From REBR01 sp033721915 (GTDB lineage Bacteria > Pseudomonadota > Gammaproteobacteria > Pseudomonadales > Oleiphilaceae): 44,567 bases of DNA. Location: assembly GCA_033721915.1 (NCBI GenBank), contig JAWWAC010000022.1, forward strand, positions 1 to 44,567, read 5' to 3'. Below the pieces are notes generated by a model. The model ran no database searches. It was not told where the DNA came from and worked only from the letters and a program-made list of their open reading frames with translations. How positions within the stretch are numbered: position 1 is the stretch's first letter; every line of letters starts with the position of its first letter. Below are positions 38,773 through 44,567 of this stretch, piece by piece. Both the position numbers and the translations under genes were made by a program.

Positions 38773-39630
38773 TCAGTCGATTTCGGGGAAGTTGCCGGGT
38801 TTGTTCAGAGCCCAGTCATACTCGATATAGCGGATGCTGTCCGTGCCCTCGATTTTCTCAATGACCGCCTCGTCCGCGTAGGCCCGGATAAAGTCTTTCA
38901 CGGAGCCTTCTTCCTGCACAAAGTCCTTTTCATACCACTTGAACAGCTCCGTCAGGTACAGGGTATTGCCTTCCACCCGCAGGTGCCTGGGGGTGTTGAA
39001 GGCCCGCCGGGTGTTCTCCGTCATCAGCGCGTCGATATTCTCTGCGGTGTAGAGGGTCTTTCTCAGTGGCGGGCAGCCCACGGAGGCACAGTTGACGGTG
39101 AAGTGCACCCGGGCCTCTTTCCAGCCCTTCTCGCTGTATTCTTCCCCCAGCAGAATGCCTTTCTCCATGGTGTTCAGGCTGTATTTCTTGCCACCGATGT
39201 CAAACTTCTCCCGCTCAAACACGCTTTTGCTGAGGGGGTTGTAGCGTCCGCCATAGTCCCACACGGAGCTGACCGGCTCGCCACCGTCCAGGTTGGTCAG
39301 GATCTGCTGGATCATGAAATAGTTGTAGGCGTTGTTCCAGAAGGCGATGGCCTGCTCCCGGCTGTCCAGCTGGTCCGGGTCAAACTGCGCCAGCTGCCGG
39401 TCCTGCTTCTCCAGCCGTGTTTCGGTCTGTGGGGCCTGAAGGGCCCCCTGGTAATCGAATGCGGTCACCAGCCCGTCATTGTCCAGGGTTTTCTCCTGCA
39501 GGTGCTGCTCAAGCAGTGCTGCGTAGGGCGCGAATACGCGCTCATTGAGTGTGGCCTTGTCGTCGGCGACGGCCATGGCCGTCATCAGCAACAGAGCGGT
39601 CAGCAGGGCAATGCGCAGTGTCAGCATCAT
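38773..39630 (-). CDS. DUF547 domain exported protein
   Basis: A 285-aa protein with a signal peptide (MMLTLRIALLTALLLMTAMAVA). The DUF547 core is clear: SREQAIAFWNNAYNYFMIQQIL, the invariant HFTVNCASVGCPPLRK, and LTELFKWYEKDF. The conserved Cys and the NAYN motif suggest a papain-like or transglutaminase-related fold, but the family has no firm function. AGAGGATC lies before the first of two adjacent ATGs. It is divergent from the DoxX-like gene across a 146-base region containing a palindrome. Confidence 0.9.
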   Translation of the reverse strand: MMLTLRIALLTALLLMTAMAVADDKATLNERVFAPYAALLEQHLQEKTLDNDGLVTAFDYQGALQAPQTETRLEKQDRQLAQFDPDQLDSREQAIAFWNNAYNYFMIQQILTNLDGGEPVSSVWDYGGRYNPLSKSVFEREKFDIGGKKYSLNTMEKGILLGEEYSEKGWKEARVHFTVNCASVGCPPLRKTLYTAENIDALMTENTRRAFNTPRHLRVEGNTLYLTELFKWYEKDFVQEEGSVKDFIRAYADEAVIEKIEGTDSIRYIEYDWALNKPGNFPEID

Positions 39631-39685
39631 GAAGGGATCCTCTTGAATGAAAACGTTTGACTGAAGACGTTACCGACAGCGATCC

Positions 39686-39699
39686 GTTACAGTTGTAAC
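39686..39699. promoter_or_regulatory. Palindrome in the DUF547/DoxX divergent promoter
   Basis: GTTACA-GT-TGTAAC: a perfect 6-bp inverted repeat with a 2-base centre, near the middle of the divergent gap. A candidate operator for shared control of the two genes. Confidence 0.45.
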
Positions 39700-39776
39700 C
39701 CAGGTCACCACAGGGTGTCACTGTGGCTCAACCCGAATTCCGCCCCTGGGGCGGAAATCACCCAGAGGAGAATGGA

Positions 39777-40211
39777 ATGACCCATACCGGAATCGATCAG
39801 AGATTGCCACAGGCCCTTCTGGCACTGCGACTGGGGGTCTTTGTTGTCATGCTGATGTGGACTCTGGACAAGTTTGTTCAGCCGGATCATGCCGCCAGGG
39901 TGTTTGAGGGTTTCTACGGGCTGGCCGGACTGGGGGCAACGGCTTTTTATGTACTGGGGGCCTTGCAGATGGTGCTGATCCTGGGCTTTCTGCTGGGCAT
40001 CCGCAAGCGCCTGACATACGGGCTGGTGTTTCTGCTGCACGGCATTTCCACATTATCCTCCTACGCCCAGTACCTGAACCCCTTTGAGAACCTGCTGTTC
40101 TTCGCCGCCTGGCCCATGCTGGCCGCCTGCTTTGCCCTTTACCTACTGCGGGACGCCGACCGACTATTCACCTGGGCTTCACTGACCGGTGGCCAGGTCC
40201 GTGGCCAGTAA
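39777..40211 (+). CDS. DoxX-like four-helix membrane protein
   Basis: A 144-aa inner-membrane protein with four predicted helices (LLALRLGVFVVMLMWTLDKF, ATAFYVLGALQMVLILGFLL, LTYGLVFLLHGISTLSSY, LLFFAAWPMLAACFALYLL). The helix arrangement and the WTLDKFVQPDHAARVFEGFYGL loop after helix 1 resemble DoxX-related proteins, which are often in redox complexes. The ATG at 39777 has AGAGGAG at good distance, while the open frame reaches 39723. It overlaps the NrtS-like gene, suggesting co-expression. Confidence 0.68.
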   Translation: MTHTGIDQRLPQALLALRLGVFVVMLMWTLDKFVQPDHAARVFEGFYGLAGLGATAFYVLGALQMVLILGFLLGIRKRLTYGLVFLLHGISTLSSYAQYLNPFENLLFFAAWPMLAACFALYLLRDADRLFTWASLTGGQVRGQ

Positions 40212-40479
40212 CCATTACCGGTCTTCCCGTAATCCAGAGGGGGCCGGTGTTGGGAAAATCCGTTGGCGCCAGGCCTTGCGGCTGTCTGTTTCCGATGGCA
40301 CGCCCCGGCGGTCTTTCGGCCTGGCTCTGGTGGTGGGCACCGTGCTGGTGCTGATCAATCAGTGGGAGGCTTGGGTGGGGGCAGGGTCGTTCTCATGGGG
40401 CAAGGCCATTCTCACTTACACAGTGCCCTATCTGGTTTCCACCTATACGGCCGTGGTAAAAGATCTCAGGACGCGCTAG
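40189..40479 (+). CDS. nrtS: NrtS-like nitrate/nitrite transporter
   Basis: A small inner-membrane protein with two helices. The core RRSFGLALVVGTVLVLINQWEA and SWGKAILTYTVPYLVSTYTAV matches the NrtS family, small two-helix proteins shown to move nitrate and nitrite in cyanobacteria and marine bacteria. The frame can start at GTG 40189 (96 aa) or GTG 40201 (92 aa); neither has a strong ribosome site, and the conserved part begins at about residue 28. It overlaps the end of the DoxX-like gene by 11 to 23 bases. No other nitrogen gene is in the window. Confidence 0.78.
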   Translation: MARSVASNHYRSSRNPEGAGVGKIRWRQALRLSVSDGTPRRSFGLALVVGTVLVLINQWEAWVGAGSFSWGKAILTYTVPYLVSTYTAVVKDLRTR

Positions 40480-40636
40480 CCCGGCGCCATCGGGTGGTCG
40501 CAGTGCCGGCTGACCCCAGCCTGATGATATTTGGCATGGTCCCTGCAGTAATTCATGAACTTCTGTTTGCAGAGTGCTTCGATGGCCGTAAAGCTGTTTT
40601 CTTACACTCAGTAACAAATAAAGCGGCAATACCAGG

Positions 40637-40663
40637 CAAAGTTTTGCCGCTGTTGGCCGTTAA
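40637..40663 (+). promoter_or_regulatory. Sigma-28 (FliA) promoter of fliD
   Basis: CAAA (40637-40640), exactly 15 bases, GCCGTTAA (40656-40663). One mismatch in each element to TAAA-N15-GCCGATAA. It lies 55 bases before the fliD ATG and uses the same -10 as flagellin 3. Confidence 0.85.
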
Positions 40664-40717
40664 AGGTATTGGCGATGCAGTATTTTCTGCACAGTCTCGT
40701 TTCATGAGAGGTGTACC

Positions 40718-42667
40718 ATGTCCATATCAGCGTTGGGTATCGGCTCAGGCTTTCTGAACAGCGATCTGATTGATCAGCTGGCCCAGGCACAGCGAAAACC
40801 GACGCAACTGCGACTGGATCGCCGTGAGGCTGAAGCGGATGCCAAACTCTCCGCGCTGGGCAAGATCCAGAGTGCGGTGACAGAACTGCGCCTGCCAGCC
40901 CGTCAGCTGAGTGACCCCAGTGCACTGCTGAGCTTCGAGGGCAAGTCTTCCAACTCTGCGGTGGGTGTCTCCGTGGACAGCTCAGAGGCCGGTCGAGGCA
41001 GTTTTTCCGTGGAGGTCAGCCAACTGGCCCAGGCACAGGCTCTGGCCACTGGTACCTTTGCGGATCGGGATTCCACCGCCGTGGGTACCGGTGACCTGAA
41101 TTTTCAGGTGGGTGACAAGATTGGCACTCTGACCCTGGACGAGAACAACAACACCCTGGACGGGCTGGCCAAAGCCATTAATGAAGGGGACTTTGGCGTC
41201 AGTGCCTCCATCCTGGATACCGGTGACGGTTTCCGCATGGTGCTCAATGCCGACGAGACCGGTGAGGCCAACGCCATCAGCATCACCGCCAATGGCGATG
41301 CGACACTGGATCAGTTCAATTTTAACGCGGATGTGAAGAACCTGACCGAAACCACGGCAGCCCGGGATGCCAATGTCACAATCAATGGCATTGACATTGT
41401 CCGCAGCAGTAACTCCATTGATAACGTGGTGGACGGTGTCACTTTTATCGCCAATGAAGTCACCACCAGTGCGGCCACTGTCGATGTCGTTCAGGATATC
41501 AAACTCCCCACCGAGCGGGTCCAGTCGCTGGTGAATGCCTTCAATGCGCTTCAGGATCTGGTCACGGAGTTTACCAGCTTTGATGCGGAGGCCGGCCAGG
41601 GCAGCATTCTGACCGGTGACTCCGCCGTGCGTAATACCATGAATCAGATCCGTCGGGATCTGGGGCAGATTGTGCCGGGTCTTGAGAACGCCAATGTGCG
41701 CAGTCTGGCCGATGTGGGGATTGCCACGGATTTTGAGACCGGCAAGCTGGACTTTGATGTCCAGGCTTTCCAGGACCAGTTAAAAGCCAACCCTGACGAT
41801 GTGGCGGCGCTGTTCGCCAACCAGGGGCGTGCCAGCGACAGCCAGGTGGACTTTGTCCGCAGCACGGTGAATACCCAGCCGGGGGAATTTGCCATTAATG
41901 TGGAGTCCCTGGCGACTCGTGGCAGCTTTACCGGTGACCCGGTGGCGGCTGAAATCACGCTGGACTCTTCCAACAACACCTTCAGCCTGAGTATTGACGG
42001 TGGTACCTCAGCCGATATCACCCTGCAGGAAGGGACCTTTACCCGGGATCAGGTACTCCAGCAGATCCGTGATCAGATTGCCAATAACTCCGTCATCGAG
42101 GCCTCTGGCAGTGACGTCAATGTCTCTCTCTCTGCCGACAATGGCTTCGAGTTTGTCTCCCGGAAATTTGGCAGTGAATCCTCGGTGGAAATCACCCAGG
42201 TGGGTACCAACACCCCCGCCGCCCTGGGGCTGAATCCCGGTACGGGTGTGGCGGGCACGGATGTGGTGGGCACCATTGACGGCCAGCAGGCCGAGGGGGA
42301 TGGCCAGGTGCTGTTCCTGGGGGCCGACCAGGGTGATGCGTCCGGTATTCAGGTGCGTATTGCCGGCACGGACATTGGCGATCGTGGCACTGTCCGCTTC
42401 CTCGAAGGGGTGGGCAGCAGCGTTGTTGACCGCATTAACGCACTGCAGGACGAAGGGGGCATACTCGCTTCCCGCAGTGATTCACTGCGCAGCGACCTGG
42501 AACGTGTTGCCGAGGGCCGTCAGGATCTGGAAGAGCGGATCAATGCCCTCAGGGAACGTCTTTCCACTCAGTTTGCGGCAGCGGACGCCCTGATCTCTCA
42601 GTTCAACAACACCGGTGACTTCCTGACTCAGCAGCTGGCGTCACTGGCTCCCAACAGAAACAAATAA
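40718..42667 (+). CDS. fliD: Flagellar filament cap protein FliD
   Basis: A 649-aa cap protein that folds exported flagellin at the filament tip. The N-terminal FliD domain is clear (SALGIGSGFLNSDLIDQLAQAQRKPTQ, GSFSVEVSQLAQAQALATG) and so is the C-terminal domain (RVQSLVNAFNALQDLVTEF, VRNTMNQIRRDLGQIVPG, LADVGIATDFETGKLDFD, FNNTGDFLTQQLASL). It is longer than E. coli FliD (468 aa) because of an extra stretch with a hook-IN-like module (EITLDSSNNTFSLSIDGG). That parallels the enlarged flagellin. GAGAGGTGTACC precedes the ATG. fliS follows 31 bases later. Confidence 0.95.
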   Translation: MSISALGIGSGFLNSDLIDQLAQAQRKPTQLRLDRREAEADAKLSALGKIQSAVTELRLPARQLSDPSALLSFEGKSSNSAVGVSVDSSEAGRGSFSVEVSQLAQAQALATGTFADRDSTAVGTGDLNFQVGDKIGTLTLDENNNTLDGLAKAINEGDFGVSASILDTGDGFRMVLNADETGEANAISITANGDATLDQFNFNADVKNLTETTAARDANVTINGIDIVRSSNSIDNVVDGVTFIANEVTTSAATVDVVQDIKLPTERVQSLVNAFNALQDLVTEFTSFDAEAGQGSILTGDSAVRNTMNQIRRDLGQIVPGLENANVRSLADVGIATDFETGKLDFDVQAFQDQLKANPDDVAALFANQGRASDSQVDFVRSTVNTQPGEFAINVESLATRGSFTGDPVAAEITLDSSNNTFSLSIDGGTSADITLQEGTFTRDQVLQQIRDQIANNSVIEASGSDVNVSLSADNGFEFVSRKFGSESSVEITQVGTNTPAALGLNPGTGVAGTDVVGTIDGQQAEGDGQVLFLGADQGDASGIQVRIAGTDIGDRGTVRFLEGVGSSVVDRINALQDEGGILASRSDSLRSDLERVAEGRQDLEERINALRERLSTQFAAADALISQFNNTGDFLTQQLASLAPNRNK

Positions 42668-42698
42668 TTCCTGAACCTGGCAATCTTGAGGCACAACC

Positions 42699-43088
42699 AT
42701 GAATGCATTGCAGCAGTATCAACAGGTAAACACCCAGACCAGCACCATGGACGCCGATCCTCATCGTCTGATCCAGCTGCTGTTCAACGGCGCCCTGGAG
42801 CGTATTTACATGGCCAAGGGCAAAATCCAGCAGAAGGACTATGCGGCCAAGGGCACGCTCATTGGCAAGGCCATCGAGATTGTCTCCGGTCTGCGCGGCT
42901 TCCTGGATTTTGAGAAAGGCGGTGAGCTGGCGGGCAACCTGGAAGCGCTCTATGATTACATTGAGCGAGGCCTCCTTGAGGCCAGCATCCGTAACGATGA
43001 AGCCAAGCTGGATGAAATGGCCAAGTTGCTGCGCTCGGTCAAGGATGGCTGGGACGGTATCCGTTCCGAAGTGGTCAATCCCGGCTGA
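42699..43088 (+). CDS. fliS: Flagellar export chaperone FliS
   Basis: A 129-aa cytosolic chaperone. NALQQYQQVNTQTSTMDADPHRLIQLLFNGALERIYMAKG is the diagnostic N-terminus, followed by GKAIEIVSGLRGFLDFEKGG and the last helix ALYDYIERGLLEASIRND. It binds the C-terminal D0 of flagellin to prevent early polymerisation. It is in an operon with fliD; GAGGCACAACC precedes the ATG. No fliT-like gene follows, so the fliDST order is cut to fliDS. Confidence 0.95.
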   Translation: MNALQQYQQVNTQTSTMDADPHRLIQLLFNGALERIYMAKGKIQQKDYAAKGTLIGKAIEIVSGLRGFLDFEKGGELAGNLEALYDYIERGLLEASIRNDEAKLDEMAKLLRSVKDGWDGIRSEVVNPG

Positions 43089-43127
43089 TGGCGTTATGAC
43101 TGTCTGAGTCTGGCAAGGCCGTGCGCT

Positions 43128-43153
43128 GCACTCCCGGATTGCCAGGGGAGTGC
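43128..43153 (+). terminator. Possible terminator after fliS
   Basis: GCACTCCC (43128-43135) pairs with GGGAGTGC (43146-43153) across a 10-base loop, followed by the moderately T-rich TCACTCTTTG. It is 40 bases after fliS and 35 bases before the next gene. Confidence 0.5.
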
Positions 43154-43187
43154 TCACTCTTTGTGTTGTTGCTCAGGAGTCCACTGC

Positions 43188-44006
43188 GTGTATCGACGCT
43201 CCGGTTTGATCGATAAGTCACTGTACTGCTTGAGCCGGGCGATCTTGCTCGTGGCGCTGTTGTGTGTTCCTCTGGCCCTCCAGGCCGAATCCGAGGTTCG
43301 GGTGGCGATTCCCCAGGTGGACCCCTGGGGCTACGTGGATGAGCAGGGCAATCCGGCGGGCATGCTGATGGAACTGCTGCAGGAGCTGAACAAGGCCACG
43401 GACCTCGAGCTTGTGTATTACCTGCGCCCCCTTTCCCGGGCCCTGCTTGAGCTGGAGCGGGGCGAGGTGGATTACTCCATTGCCTTCGAATCCCCTCGTG
43501 TGAACGAGATCGCCACACCTGTCCGGGAGCTGGTGGCTCTGCGTGTTCTGGCCCTGGGTCCGGTACAGGAAGATGCCCGGGCCTCCCCCCGTTCACTGGA
43601 TGATCTCACTGGCCGTCCCGTGGGCTACATCCGGGGCACCTACTATGGTGCCACCTTCAACCGTCATGAGGGGATTGTGCGGGTACCAGTGCAGGACATG
43701 AGGCAGGGGCTGGAACTGGTGCATCGCGGGCGCCTGGACGCCATGATCGGCTCGGACATGGCCATGGCCGGAGCCTATGAGGCCATGCCTGAGGAGGAAA
43801 GGCCGGCGTTGAATATCCTGTTTGAACTGGAGCCTGCCAGGGGGATGTTTTATCGCTCGAATCAGGGCCCTGACAACACCACGGACGGCTTACTGAAAAA
43901 CGCCCTTGAGCAGCTGGAGCGCTCTGGCCGTCTGTCGGAAATTTTCTCCCCAAGGCTGCGCTCAGAAGGTAAAACCCCGGGCCGCTGGGTGGTTGAGCCG
44001 CACTAA
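43188..44006 (+). CDS. Periplasmic substrate-binding protein (PBP2 type)
   Basis: A 272-aa exported protein of the bacterial extracellular solute-binding family 3 fold. Signal peptide (AILLVALLCVPLALQA), then VRVAIPQVDPWGYVDEQGNPAGMLMELLQEL, LRPLSRALLELERGEVDYSIA, RPVGYIRGTYYGATF and MRQGLELVHRGRLDAMIG. No transporter genes follow, so it may be a stand-alone sensor or chemotaxis-linked binding protein; some homologues act this way. The GTG at 43188 has CAGGAG at good spacing. The 3' end overlaps the convergent deacetylase-like gene by 45 bases. Confidence 0.82.
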   Translation: MYRRSGLIDKSLYCLSRAILLVALLCVPLALQAESEVRVAIPQVDPWGYVDEQGNPAGMLMELLQELNKATDLELVYYLRPLSRALLELERGEVDYSIAFESPRVNEIATPVRELVALRVLALGPVQEDARASPRSLDDLTGRPVGYIRGTYYGATFNRHEGIVRVPVQDMRQGLELVHRGRLDAMIGSDMAMAGAYEAMPEEERPALNILFELEPARGMFYRSNQGPDNTTDGLLKNALEQLERSGRLSEIFSPRLRSEGKTPGRWVVEPH

Positions 44007-44567
44007 TTCTCCCAGGTGGGCCTCAACCCCTTCCGCCAGAGCCTCCAGGTGGTACCCCCCTTCCAGCATGGAAACCACGCGCCCCCGGCAGCACTGGCGG
44101 GCCACATCCGTCACCATCTCCGTGATCCAGCGGAAGTCCCGCGGGCCCAGCTCCAGCTGCGCCAGGGGATCGCGCTTGTCCGCATCAAAGCCCGCCGAGA
44201 TCAGAATCAGCTGGGGCCGGAAGTCTTGCAGGCGGTGCAGCCAGGCCTGTTCCACCTGGCGACGGAACTGAAGGCCGCTGCTGTGGGCCGGCAACGGGAG
44301 GTTGAGAATGTCCTCCCTGAGCCCATGCACCGGGCCAAACGGGTAGAAAGGGTGCTGGAAGCTGGAGCAGATCATCACCCGGGGATCGTTCCGGAAGATA
44401 TCCACGGTGCCATTGCCCTGGTGCACATCAAAATCCACGATGGCCACGCGCTGCAGGTTATGGAAGTTCAGGGCATGCAGTGCGGCCACGGCGATGTTGT
44501 TGAAAAAACAGAAGCCCATGGTCTTGTTGCGCTCAGCGTGGTGCCCGGGCGGGCGAACCGCGCAGAA
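43962..44567 (-). CDS. Histone-deacetylase-like amidohydrolase (partial, 5' end outside)
   Basis: The C-terminal part of a zinc amidohydrolase of the arginase/deacetylase fold. The visible reading begins FCAVRPPGHHAERNKTMGFC with the catalytic His-His pair. It continues VAIVDFDVHQGNGTVDIF with zinc ligands Asp and His, LILISAGFDADKRDPLAQLEL with the third ligand Asp, and ends VSMLEGGYHLEALAEGVEAHL with the catalytic Gly-Gly-Tyr. Bacterial members deacetylate polyamines or acyl-lysines. About 200 codons are present, so perhaps 100 lie beyond the right edge. Its last 15 codons overlap the convergent binding-protein gene. Confidence 0.92.
   Translation of the reverse strand, partial: FCAVRPPGHHAERNKTMGFCFFNNIAVAALHALNFHNLQRVAIVDFDVHQGNGTVDIFRNDPRVMICSSFQHPFYPFGPVHGLREDILNLPLPAHSSGLQFRRQVEQAWLHRLQDFRPQLILISAGFDADKRDPLAQLELGPRDFRWITEMVTDVARQCCRGRVVSMLEGGYHLEALAEGVEAHLGELVRLNHPAARGFTF

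Noticed and set aside
1..44567. CRISPR arrays, prophage or insertion sequences
   Set aside because: No regularly spaced repeats, transposase, integrase or phage structural genes are visible. Nothing looks integrated at the tRNA-Arg.

Overview
The window comes from a Gram-negative, flagellated bacterium, most likely a marine or halophilic gammaproteobacterium. BolA, YciO, NudE and topoisomerase III match their gammaproteobacterial forms, outer-membrane barrels and lipoproteins are present, and many exported proteins are rich in Asp and Glu. Most of the DNA is GC-rich. The curli genes at the left edge and the Maf gene look visibly richer in A+T. I cannot assign a genus from the sequence alone.

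Layout. 1-1.8 kb: a curli set (CsgA-like curlin, CsgH-like chaperone, CsgB-like curlin). 1.9-5.5 kb: an outer-membrane barrel, the 3' remnant of a secreted lipase, a DcaP-type porin on the opposite strand, and then the lipase foldase gene whose partner lipase is the remnant. 5.5-15 kb: mostly single metabolic or housekeeping genes (M19-like lipoprotein, GST, NudE, a double-Cache chemoreceptor, glyoxalase I, GNAT, small exported proteins). 15-19.7 kb: a three-gene signalling operon (OmpR-type regulator, LysM-FecR exported protein, CHASE2 histidine kinase). 19.9-26.5 kb: topB, bolA, yciO, a PEP-CTERM protein, an unknown protein, tRNA-Arg(CCT) and two overlapping glycosyltransferase genes.

26.6-36.6 kb and 40.7-43.1 kb form a flagellar filament region. 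It holds a TPR-methyltransferase, three flagellins (one of 706 aa), a Maf flagellin glycosyltransferase, flaG, fliD and fliS. Promoter-like sites divide these genes into two classes. Sigma-54 -24/-12 elements precede the large flagellin, the TPR-methyltransferase and, less clearly, the unknown gene at 24.8 kb. Sigma-28 elements precede the third flagellin and fliD, with a partial one before the second flagellin.

Between the two flagellar blocks (36.7-38.7 kb) lies the most unusual locus. It encodes an ECF sigma factor, a protein that fuses a zinc-finger anti-sigma domain to an AhpD/CMD peroxidase-like domain, and a separate short copy of the same zinc finger. The sigma gene and the short zinc-finger gene share a GTAACAT-N15-GTCTYTTG promoter-like element. 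At the sigma gene this element is so close to the ATG that the mRNA should be leaderless. I read this as a self-regulated, possibly redox-sensing sigma module. The rest (DUF547, DoxX-like, NrtS, a periplasmic binding protein, a partial histone-deacetylase-like enzyme) is ordinary accessory content.
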